A stretch of DNA of 64,000 nt from Crocinitomix algicola (GTDB taxonomy: Bacteria > Bacteroidota > Bacteroidia > Flavobacteriales_D > Crocinitomicaceae), in contig NZ_LYPF02000017.1 of the NCBI RefSeq assembly GCF_001661595.2, positions 62,001 to 126,000 on the forward strand, read 5' to 3'. This document shows positions 55,175 through 62,564 of the stretch, piece by piece. Positions within the stretch are counted from its first letter, which is position 1, and each line of letters opens with the position of its first letter. The notes under the pieces are model-generated. The model worked only from the letters and a program-made list of their open reading frames with translations, was not told the DNA's origin and did no database searches. Both the position numbers and the translations under genes were made by a program.

Positions 55175-55762
55175 ATGAGCGTTAAAGGAAGTAAAACTGC
55201 CTGTTCTGGGCTAGATTGGAATGTCATGTTGGGTCTTTTGGCCCAACTTAAAAAAGACAAGAAGTGGCAAGATTATCTCTTGATTTGTATTGGTTCATAC
55301 CTCGGATTAAGAGCATCCGACTTACTTAATTTAAAATGGGATGACATCTTGGGTAAATCAACCTTGGAGCTAAAGGAAGGTAAAACTGGAAAGTCAAGAT
55401 CAATTCGAATAAATCCGAATTGCTTAAATGCAGTTGAATTCGTCTGGAATCATCAACCTAAAAAACACTTTCATACAATAGATCACTTCATTTTTGTAAA
55501 TCGAAGAGGTAAGAAGATTTCCCTCCAATACATTAATAGAAGGCTCAAAACCATCTTTGAAGAATACAAAGTGAAAACGGACAATCCAAGTACACACACC
55601 TTAAGAAAGACATTCGGAAGACGGGTTTACGAAATGGACGATCAAAGCGAAAGAAGCTTGATCATGTTGTCAATGATCTTCTCGCATTCCAATATTGCAA
55701 TTACAAAGCGATATTTAGGAATAACACAAGAAGAGATTCAGGACGTTTATTTGAGCCTTTAA
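55175..55762 (+). CDS. Tyrosine recombinase, catalytic domain only
   Basis: 195 residues. Arg in YLGLRASDLLNLKW, HxxR in HTLRKTFGRR, His in FSHSNIAITKRY with the Tyr. The N-terminal core-binding domain of normal integrases is absent, yet the gene has its own start and a plausible leader, so it may be a genuine short recombinase rather than debris. It lies between the redox island and the modification-related unit and converges on it (4-bp overlap of stops). Confidence 0.85.
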   Translation: MSVKGSKTACSGLDWNVMLGLLAQLKKDKKWQDYLLICIGSYLGLRASDLLNLKWDDILGKSTLELKEGKTGKSRSIRINPNCLNAVEFVWNHQPKKHFHTIDHFIFVNRRGKKISLQYINRRLKTIFEEYKVKTDNPSTHTLRKTFGRRVYEMDDQSERSLIMLSMIFSHSNIAITKRYLGITQEEIQDVYLSL

Positions 55763-56313
55763 TGCCTCCCCAATATTGGTTGTAGTTCCCTTGCTAGATT
55801 TGATTCTATAACCTGCATTAGCAAAGCCATGTCTTGACTAAAGGGAATGTAATTTAATCTCACTTTTAACCCAATTTGTTTAGCCCAATGATATAACTGC
55901 AAACCTTGAGTATTGTGGTTGTGATAGTAACCTAGATGTACATAAAACCGTCCTCTCATATTACTTTTTACTTTCCCAACATATAGCACTTTTGAAGTGT
56001 TTGAATACGACTTCTTTATAGCGGGTGTAGCCTTCTTTTTAAGGTCTTTATATTGCTTGTGTGAATTATAAACATCAATTGTTGTATTCTCGGATATCAC
56101 TTCAAACCAATACAATACAGGAGTTTTATTTATTTCGCTCAATGTGGTGAAGAATGGTTCTAGTTGCCCAAAATCCTCAGCTCTTTTACCACATGAATCT
56201 GGAAGATTTTTACAATCAATTTCTAAAGAATCAACTTGTAAGTCGGCTTTTATTGTACTCTCAAGGGAATTAGAAAGAACTTGACAAAAACGTTTTATAG
56301 AATCGACACTCAT
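55759..56313 (-). CDS. Divergent GIY-YIG-like protein
   Basis: 184 residues. The second half resembles a GIY-YIG fold: VLYWFEVI in place of GIY, SKVLYVGKVKSNMRGRFYVH in place of YIG with a basic patch, and a late Glu in ESNLARELQPILG. If so, it would be a nuclease. First half (1-60) unrecognised. It is the last gene of the leftward unit. Confidence 0.5.
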   Translation of the reverse strand: MSVDSIKRFCQVLSNSLESTIKADLQVDSLEIDCKNLPDSCGKRAEDFGQLEPFFTTLSEINKTPVLYWFEVISENTTIDVYNSHKQYKDLKKKATPAIKKSYSNTSKVLYVGKVKSNMRGRFYVHLGYYHNHNTQGLQLYHWAKQIGLKVRLNYIPFSQDMALLMQVIESNLARELQPILGRH

Positions 56314-56354
56314 TTGAATTGTAATTTGACCACAAAATAATTAATCACATTGTT

Positions 56355-57386
56355 TTACAAAGTCTTCAATCTCACTATTTTCCTATTGGAAACAAGTTTA
56401 GGGTTATCTCTTAGCCTTTGATACACTCCAAACTGACAAAGTCCAACTTCTAAACCATAAACTTTGAGGTCGTTCTGATCATCTTTAAAGATTCTCTTTT
56501 CGTTAACTATTATATTATGCATTGATTCATCAACTTCAAATTCTCCGAAGAGTTCTTTTTGATGATGTCTTAACCAAACCACTCTATCGCCATAGTTAAA
56601 TTCTCGAGGAGAAATATTCGGAAACAATAATTGTAAAACCTTCTTTGCTCCTGGTCCAGGTACGCAAAATGGTTCATCATGATTTACATTTATTTTCGGA
56701 TTGATACTGTTGGAAATTGCACAATGATATCCATAATACTGCCCAACACCTTTGGTTGAAGAGACATTCTTATATAGCTCTTGCAAACTTTGAGCGTTGA
56801 TGATTTTATAAATTAATCCACTTTCAATAAAACTAGCTACCCATAGCATTATGTTTATGGGATACAAGTTTCGTTTTTTACCTTCTTTTATAGATACAAA
56901 TGTATTTGCAGCTTCAAGTAAACTTGTTCTTAATTCTGTTCTACCATAGATATGATTACCTTTCCTTCTTGCATCATTTAAATTCTCATTAATCCAATCT
57001 TTGTATTTCTGATCAACAAGCAACCTTTTAAAATCAATTAGAGCATTTTTCGGATTACCTTCTTTAGTGGCTATTTGATGAATACCCCTCGCACCATAAA
57101 AGTGTGAGATAATTGTATTACAAACAATGTTTTCAATATCAATATCTGACAAAACAATATTCTCAGCGATATATCTTGTTCGATCATCATAAGTGATAAA
57201 CAAAGGGAAGTACTCTGTTGACAAACTTAAAGCAACAACACCATGATCGTTATAGCTATTTTTTATCCCAAGCTTGAATAATGCTTGGTTGTTTATTTGA
57301 TGAAAAAAGAACTTAATTTCAGAAAGAGTTTCTTTGTCAATTATGTCAAATGGTAGTAAGTTGTCCTTTAAATTGGTGAATTTCAT
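56355..57386 (-). CDS. aGPT-pyrophosphorylase/ADDT-like protein
   Basis: 343 residues. A C-terminal half block GQYYGYHCAISNSINPKIN followed by FCVPGPGAKKVLQLLFP (about 240-256) aligns with GTFLAYQLITDVNY and VKAGPGAIEGIQKCF of the 42699 gene, placing both in the superfamily that includes the DNA-base amino-acid transferases and thymine pyrophosphorylases. The N-terminal part differs. Substrate unknown. It lies between the GIY-YIG-like and HTH genes. Confidence 0.5.
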   Translation of the reverse strand: MKFTNLKDNLLPFDIIDKETLSEIKFFFHQINNQALFKLGIKNSYNDHGVVALSLSTEYFPLFITYDDRTRYIAENIVLSDIDIENIVCNTIISHFYGARGIHQIATKEGNPKNALIDFKRLLVDQKYKDWINENLNDARRKGNHIYGRTELRTSLLEAANTFVSIKEGKKRNLYPINIMLWVASFIESGLIYKIINAQSLQELYKNVSSTKGVGQYYGYHCAISNSINPKINVNHDEPFCVPGPGAKKVLQLLFPNISPREFNYGDRVVWLRHHQKELFGEFEVDESMHNIIVNEKRIFKDDQNDLKVYGLEVGLCQFGVYQRLRDNPKLVSNRKIVRLKTL

Positions 57387-57506
57387 TATGCTTATCTTTT
57401 GATAAAGATATGCATTAAACTCACCCCTGATTCCATCTCAAGCAACTGAAATATAACGCTTTAACTCCTTCGGCACTCCTATCACTTTTATAGGAGAAAA
57501 TAAAAA

Positions 57507-57788
57507 TCAACTTTCTATTTCTGACTCAATAATTCGAATTGTCTCATCATACGGACGAAGCAGATCATCTACAGATCTTTCAAGAGCCAATGCTATTCGA
57601 TAAGCACTTGAAATGGAAGTATTCACACCTGCAGTTTCAATACGCTTGATTTGAGCCAAACCGATATCTGCCTCATTTGCTAAATCTAATTGCGTATATC
57701 CTTTGACTTTTCTATACTCGGCAACATTCCGAGCCATTCTTCGGATCAACTCTTCGTTATGGGCGTATTTTAAACCTTCATTACTCAC
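57507..57788 (-). CDS. XRE-family HTH regulator
   Basis: 93 residues. Helix-turn-helix VAEYRKVKGYTQLDLANEAD with recognition helix AQIKRIETAG and tail ALERSVDDLLRPYDE. It heads the leftward unit. Operator-like repeats lie 36-62 bp upstream. Confidence 0.9.
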   Translation of the reverse strand: MSNEGLKYAHNEELIRRMARNVAEYRKVKGYTQLDLANEADIGLAQIKRIETAGVNTSISSAYRIALALERSVDDLLRPYDETIRIIESEIES

Positions 57789-57823
57789 TCGGTAAAAATG
57801 TCCACCCAGATTTTCTTTTTAGC

Positions 57824-57849
57824 ATCAAATTTGATACTTTAGTATCAAA
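57824..57849. promoter_or_regulatory. Triple half-site operator upstream of the HTH gene
   Basis: A perfect palindrome ATCAAATTTGAT (57824-57835) overlaps a second one, TTTGATAC and GTATCAAA (57830-57849, 4-bp spacer), giving three ATCAAA half-sites in 26 bp. Between two divergent genes, so it could control both. Confidence 0.6.
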
Positions 57850-57905
57850 AAAGTAAATCGGCAAAGTTTGTCGTTTTCGTCATTTAACTTTAAAATCCAT
57901 ATAAC

Positions 57906-58281
57906 ATGAGAAAACTATTCATTGCTGGAAGTGCATTATTTTTTAATTCATTTCTATTTAGTCAAGTTACATTAAACAAAACAGTACTAACTTCAAATGT
58001 TGAACAGATACAAGCAGCCGGTTCAGGAGCTTATTTCTCAACATCTTCAGATTTTTATTCTTATGCATGTGGAGATGTCGCTGAAACTCACCTTGCTAGT
58101 TCTTCAGTAAACGAGATCTTCCAAGGAGATGCGTATAGTAATGACACTTTAAGTGTTAATGAAGCTAGCTCTATTCTTTATTATGGTATTAGCAACGTCT
58201 TAACAGACGGAACAAATTCTCATAACATGTATACACCCGTAAACGCAATTACAACTGATGGTGATTCCGTTTATACCATCG
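57906..58281 (+). pseudogene. 5' fragment of a secreted-protein gene, cut by the cassette array
   Basis: A signal peptide (MRKLFIAGSALFFNSFLFSQ) and about 105 residues of a secreted, beta-rich protein, then the reading frame enters the first cassette at 58282 and stops at 58316 with an unrelated tail (NHCAQNTPL). The remainder of the gene is not in the window. The cut falls at ACCATCG/TT, the position expected for integron-type insertion. Confidence 0.7.
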
Positions 58282-58715
58282 TTGTAAACCATTGCGCCCA
58301 AAACACCCCACTGTAAACGGAACTTATTCGGCGGAAGTTTAACTTGAACAAGATCGTTCACAAAACCTAAGCGGAACTTGACAAATAAATTACTGACATT
58401 TATGGCAACCAATTTTTGTGGTTTGGGTAGGAACCAAAACGTAGAATATGTCCCAAGAATTGGAATGTCGAATAAAAAATTTAAGTGTCTCACTATTCAA
58501 GCTTCGGTTTTGACTCGGGAAGTGTTTCGTGTGTAGTGCAATTAGAACGGAACAAAGCGCAACAAAAACGGTTCACAACAACAACTAAAAATCACTGCCT
58601 CGCTTATCCCACCCGCGGGAAGCGCCCGTTGAGTGCCCAGTAGTCGGGTAGCCAACGCACAAAGTTGCCTGCGCACGTCGCGACGCAAATAAAATTTGCT
58701 ATTTTTAGTCAAACG
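58282..58715 (+). mobile_element. Gene-less integron-like cassette, copy 1
   Basis: 434 bp, about 96% identical (17 substitutions and 1 indel by my reading) to 61523-61957. Homology begins and ends at the cassette boundaries. It has no convincing ORF. Its attC-like part runs 58570-58717: left box GGTTCACAAC is complementary (9/10) to the cassette start GTTGTAAACC; inner arms ACTAAAAAT and ATTTTTAGT; CCAACG, CGTTGG and GCAAAT/ATTTGC hairpins inside. Confidence 0.75.
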
Positions 58716-58740
58716 TTGGGTACAATACGAAAACAAATAG

Positions 58741-59877
58741 ATGAGCGAAAATACTTTTGGAAAATATTTAGATAATTATGCCTCAAAAACGATAATTACC
58801 TTATTCGGTTTAGTGGCTGCTTTTGTAACAATATACGCATTTTGGCAAGAGAAAACTGTTGACTTGAGATATGAAATCATAGCTAATACCAATGTACTTG
58901 ACTTTAATGCCGACATCAATAAACTTGAAGTACTCTACGATAGTACAAGTCTTAAGAAAACTGGAGAAAACTTAAGGATATATACAGTAAAAATAGTCAA
59001 CAATGGACAAGAAAATATAATTAAAGAATTTTACGATGAAAATGAGCCTGTTGGAATAAAAATAACTTCTGGTAAAATAATTGAAAAACCAGAAATCATC
59101 CAATCGAGTAACGACTATTTAAAAAGAAATGTAAAATTCACTGAAACAGAAAACGAAGGCTTCTTATTTTCAAATGTAATAATTGAATCAGGCGAATATT
59201 TTACTATCAAACTTCTTGTATTACACAAAAACAGTAATATTCCACAGATTAAATCTTATGGAAAAATAGCAGGACAACAAAAAATTGATGTTGTTAATGC
59301 TGTTGATGTTAAAGAGGAAATGACTTTTTTAAAAAAAGTATATTATGGCAGTTTTTGGACTCAACTACTTCGATTGGTTTCATATTTCATAATAGGTATA
59401 TTAATCATTGCGATTTTTGCATTAACATCTCAAAAAATTGACTCTTCAAGAGAAAAGAAACGTAAAAAGAAAAATTTAAGTGAGTTTAAAAATTTAAAAA
59501 CATATCAATATACTCGAATGGATGACGCCATTTTTGACAGGTATTTAGACAATGGTGGTTACGAACTTAAGAGAATGTCAAAACTGATTGAAAACGAGAA
59601 AGAGTTAAATGACACATACAGAGAACTTTCAGAACAAGTAAAAAGTAAAGAATACAGAAGATACAGAATTGGTGGAGAGGATTGGTCCGTAATCAACGAA
59701 ATGTTGAATGACGGAATTGTTTTCAAGGAAAATGAAAAATTAAGTATTAATCAAGCTATGAAGGATACTTTAGAGAAGTTTTTAAACTTTTTAACTGATA
59801 AAGGAGAGTTCAAGAGAAAGCATAAATACTATCCTTATGACATCGAAAGGAGAGTTGTAATTGAAAAAGACGAATAA
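58741..59877 (+). CDS. Cassette gene: membrane protein of unknown function
   Basis: 378 residues with hydrophobic segments at about 14-33 and 207-228, a mainly extracytoplasmic part between and a charged C-terminal half (RKKKNLSEFKNL, RRYRIGGEDWSVINEML). No family recognised. Starts 25 bp into its cassette (58716-60012). Confidence 0.65.
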   Translation: MSENTFGKYLDNYASKTIITLFGLVAAFVTIYAFWQEKTVDLRYEIIANTNVLDFNADINKLEVLYDSTSLKKTGENLRIYTVKIVNNGQENIIKEFYDENEPVGIKITSGKIIEKPEIIQSSNDYLKRNVKFTETENEGFLFSNVIIESGEYFTIKLLVLHKNSNIPQIKSYGKIAGQQKIDVVNAVDVKEEMTFLKKVYYGSFWTQLLRLVSYFIIGILIIAIFALTSQKIDSSREKKRKKKNLSEFKNLKTYQYTRMDDAIFDRYLDNGGYELKRMSKLIENEKELNDTYRELSEQVKSKEYRRYRIGGEDWSVINEMLNDGIVFKENEKLSINQAMKDTLEKFLNFLTDKGEFKRKHKYYPYDIERRVVIEKDE

Positions 59878-59884
59878 AAAGTAC

Positions 59885-60017
59885 TGTACCCAACAATGGC
59901 TATAAGTAATTGCTTGTTCTCGCCTACTTCTGAAAATCCTCGCGGATTTTCAGTTTGGTGTGTACTTGCAAAGTTAAGTGCTAAACCACGCAACTACTCA
60001 TAGCCGATACCGTTAGC
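59885..60017 (+). mobile_element. attC-like site of cassette 58716-60012
   Basis: Left box TGTACCCAAC (59885-59894) is the exact complement of the cassette's start GTTGGGTACA. Inner arms GGCTATAAGTAATTGC (59898-59913) and GCAACTACTCATAGCC (59990-60005) pair 14 of 16. The tip has the hairpin GAAAATCC/GGATTTTC. Right core CGATACCGTTAG. Confidence 0.75.
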
Positions 60018-60035
60018 TGTAATTTAAACCAACCA

Positions 60036-60854
60036 ATGAACAAAGAACCAAAACCGAAAACGTTATTACTATCTATCGGATTTATAATCCTGTTTGTGGT
60101 AATATTTGTAGTACTTTCCCAAATAAAACAATTTTTACCAGAAAATCTTGAACGATATTCTCACGGAATATTAGGCACAATCTCTGCTTTTGCAACGATT
60201 GGGTTGTTTTTAAAGTTCGAAAAGAAAAAGCTGAAAGATTACGGATTAGTTTGGGAAAAGAATACACCAAAAAAAATTATAATCGGAATTGCAATTGGAA
60301 TGATTCTCGCACTCATAATGATTTTCTCGCAAGTGCTTATAAGCGGTTTGGAAATAACGGTTTCCGAAAACCAAAACTTCCAAACCATTTTAATCTCAAT
60401 ACCGGCGATTTTGATTTTAGCCTTTATGGAAGAGCTTGCATTTAGGTCGTATCCGTTTATTAAATTGAATAAACAATTCGGATTAAGAACAACCCAATTT
60501 TTAATTGCAATCTTGTTTGCTCTTTACCACGTTGCAAATGGATGGTCAATCGGATTATCCTTTCTCGGACCTGGAATTTGGTCATTGGCTTATGGTCTGT
60601 CAGCTGTTGCATCGAAAGGAATTTCTGTGCCAACTGGCTTACACAGCGGAGTGAATATAATTCTCGCATTATTTATCGGGAAAAAAAATATTGAAAGTCT
60701 TTGGGTAATCGATTTTCCAACGGAAGTTTCGGAAAATGTAATCATAGCCAATCAAAATGTTGGAATAATAATTCACGTCAGTCTATTAGTGCTGTGTATA
60801 ATTACAACTGAAATATATTTACGGAAGAAAAAAACTACAGCTAACAATGTATAA
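60036..60854 (+). CDS. Cassette gene: CPBP-family intramembrane metalloprotease
   Basis: 272 residues with about eight hydrophobic segments. CPBP (Abi) motifs: EELAFRSYPF (EExxxR), FALYHVANGW (FxxxH) and HSGVNIIL. Members include CAAX proteases and bacteriocin self-immunity proteins. Starts 23 bp into its cassette (60013-60965). Confidence 0.87.
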   Translation: MNKEPKPKTLLLSIGFIILFVVIFVVLSQIKQFLPENLERYSHGILGTISAFATIGLFLKFEKKKLKDYGLVWEKNTPKKIIIGIAIGMILALIMIFSQVLISGLEITVSENQNFQTILISIPAILILAFMEELAFRSYPFIKLNKQFGLRTTQFLIAILFALYHVANGWSIGLSFLGPGIWSLAYGLSAVASKGISVPTGLHSGVNIILALFIGKKNIESLWVIDFPTEVSENVIIANQNVGIIIHVSLLVLCIITTEIYLRKKKTTANNV

Positions 60855-60969
60855 CCGCAATTACGGCGGATTCGACTACGTCCGAATCCACTCGGAATTG
60901 CTAAAGTCAGTGCCAAACCGAAAATTAACGCATATAAACCCGTAACTGACGGTTATACGAGACCGTTGT
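60836..60969 (+). mobile_element. attC-like site of cassette 60013-60965
   Basis: Left box TACAGCTAAC (60836-60845) is the exact complement of the cassette's start GTTAGCTGTA. Arms GTATAACCG and CGGTTATAC are perfect; CAATTACGG and CCGTAACTG pair 8 of 9, with one extra base (60949) between, as in extrahelical bases of attC. Right core CGAGACCGTTG. A GGATTCG/CGAATCC hairpin lies in the tip. Confidence 0.75.
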
Positions 60970-60983
60970 AAACTATTACGTGA

Positions 60984-61472
60984 ATGAAATTTAAACTCAG
61001 GAAAAAAGAAGCAAAAAAAAACTTGTTAGCTGGTTTAGTTAATCTACTTGTGCTTATATATTTTTCTCGTCAAATTTTAAAAAATAAAGCTGTCTCAGAG
61101 GAGTTTTCGTACATTATACAATCAGTAGTTGCTGTTCTTGTGATTATACTTTTGGTTAACACTTATATAAAAATGAAGAAATTGATAATTCTTGATTTGA
61201 CGGAGGAAAATTTAAAATATCAATATATCCGGAATAAAATTGAAAAAAATTCCATTAGGAAGATTGATTTAATACATGGCCATGTTAATTCTTTTGCTCT
61301 TGTTTTCATGAAAAATCAACCAGAATCGAAAATTTATCAATTGCGAAATAAGTATTTTAATTATAAATACGGAACCCCATATTTAATTAATTTGGATAAA
61401 ATAGAAGGAGAAGTAACGGAAACCTATCAAAAATTATTAGAATGGAAGAAAACAGTTTATAACAACAAATAA
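60984..61472 (+). CDS. Cassette gene: two-pass membrane protein of unknown function
   Basis: 162 residues, hydrophobic segments at about 14-32 and 44-62, then a soluble C-terminal half (LTEENLKYQYIRNKIEKNS). PH-like fold possible but not shown. Its stop lies inside the left box region of the attC-like site that follows. Confidence 0.6.
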   Translation: MKFKLRKKEAKKNLLAGLVNLLVLIYFSRQILKNKAVSEEFSYIIQSVVAVLVIILLVNTYIKMKKLIILDLTEENLKYQYIRNKIEKNSIRKIDLIHGHVNSFALVFMKNQPESKIYQLRNKYFNYKYGTPYLINLDKIEGEVTETYQKLLEWKKTVYNNK

Positions 61473-61526
61473 AATTTACCGCTAAAGCGGTTCGGCATAA
61501 AATGCCTAATTTTATTTAACCGTTGT
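61454..61526 (+). mobile_element. Short attC-like site of cassette 60966-61522
   Basis: Left box AGTTTATAAC (61454-61463) is complementary to the cassette's start GTTGTAAACT at 9 of 10. Arms AAATAAAATTTA and TAATTTTATTT. Two small hairpins (ACCGC/GCGGT, GGCAT/ATGCC) fill the tip. Right core ACCGTTGT. Confidence 0.65.
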
Positions 61527-61957
61527 AAACCATTGCGCCCAAAACACCCCACTGTAAACGGAACTTATTCGGCGGAAGATTAACGTGAACAAGATCGTTC
61601 ATAAAACCTAAGCGGAACTTCACAAATAAATTACTGACATTTATCGCAACTAATTTTTGTGGTTTGGGTAGGAACCAAAACGTAGAATATGTCTCGTGAA
61701 TTGGAATGTCGAATAAGAAATTTAAGTGTCTCACTATTCAAACTTCGGTTTTGACTCGGGGAAGTGTTTCGTGTGTAGAGCAATTAGAACGGAACAAAGC
61801 GCGACAAAAACGGTTCACAACAACAACTAAAAATCACTCCCTCGCTTATCCCACCCGCGGGAAGCGCCCGTTGCGTGCCCAGAAGTCGGGTAGCCAACGC
61901 ACAAAGTTGCCAGCGCACGTCGCGACGCAAATAAAATTTGCTATTTTTAGTCAAACG
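61523..61957 (+). mobile_element. Gene-less integron-like cassette, copy 2
   Basis: 435 bp, the near-identical partner of 58282-58715, same orientation, with attC-like part 61812-61959. Because the two copies flank other cassettes, recombination or repeated capture can move the genes between them. Confidence 0.75.
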
Positions 61958-61973
61958 TTGGCGGTAATTAAAT

Positions 61974-62456
61974 ATGCAATATTCTATCGATAATAATACA
62001 CTAAGCTTAACTGTAAAAAAGTCGCATTTTATCCTAAGATTTTTATTATACTTTATGTCTTGTGTAATCTTACTCGGCCCCATTATTGGTTTTATTATTT
62101 CGATTAAAAGCGGACAACCTTTTCACTTCAAATTTCTCATTGGAATGGCTATATCTTCAATTATAGGGTTTTATATCTTAAGATTCGCTTTATGGAATTC
62201 ATTTGGTAAAGAAATAATTGAATTAAGCCCTGAATCAATTTCCTATACTACTGACTACAAAATTTATCGTGACAAAAAAAATCATAAAAGAGAAGGAAAC
62301 CTTACTTTCTCATACAATCCAATAGGATACATCGAAGACCAAATGGGTTGTCTAACTATCAATACTGGGACGGGTACAATCCAATCTGTTGTGAAAATGC
62401 CCATTATTGATATTAACACTTTAATAAAAGAGTTAAATACAATCAACAATCTGTAA
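61974..62456 (+). CDS. Cassette gene: two-pass membrane protein of unknown function
   Basis: 160 residues; hydrophobic segments at about 20-42 and 52-71, then a beta-rich soluble part (ISYTTDYKIYRDKKNHKREG). Starts 16 bp into its cassette (start 61958, GTTGGCGGTA). The expected complement TACCGCCAAC is not found after the gene; TTACACCAAC at 62501-62510 is a weak candidate. Confidence 0.6.
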   Translation: MQYSIDNNTLSLTVKKSHFILRFLLYFMSCVILLGPIIGFIISIKSGQPFHFKFLIGMAISSIIGFYILRFALWNSFGKEIIELSPESISYTTDYKIYRDKKNHKREGNLTFSYNPIGYIEDQMGCLTINTGTGTIQSVVKMPIIDINTLIKELNTINNL

Positions 62457-62564
62457 TAATTAAAGGTTGGAAAAATCTTATTTGACAAAATAACTTATAT
62501 TTACACCAACTATCTGTTAATCCTTTTAAAAACAAGGACTTCTTATTTGATAGCTACTTGACAA

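Noticed and set aside
58200-58493. Leftward ORF starting MRHLNFLFDIPI, matched at 61516-61734
   Set aside because: Most differences between copies change the amino acid, and the ORF crosses the cassette boundary in copy 1.
58542-58736. Leftward ORF in the gene-less cassette, with a counterpart at 61784-62083 that shares the segment LCALATRLLGTQRALPAGG
   Set aside because: The two copies differ without codon bias and with indel and frame changes; they are shadows of the non-coding cassette.
60866-60894. GGATTCG...CGAATCC, like a tRNA T-arm
   Set aside because: No acceptor stem or anticodon arm; it is the tip of the attC-like palindrome.
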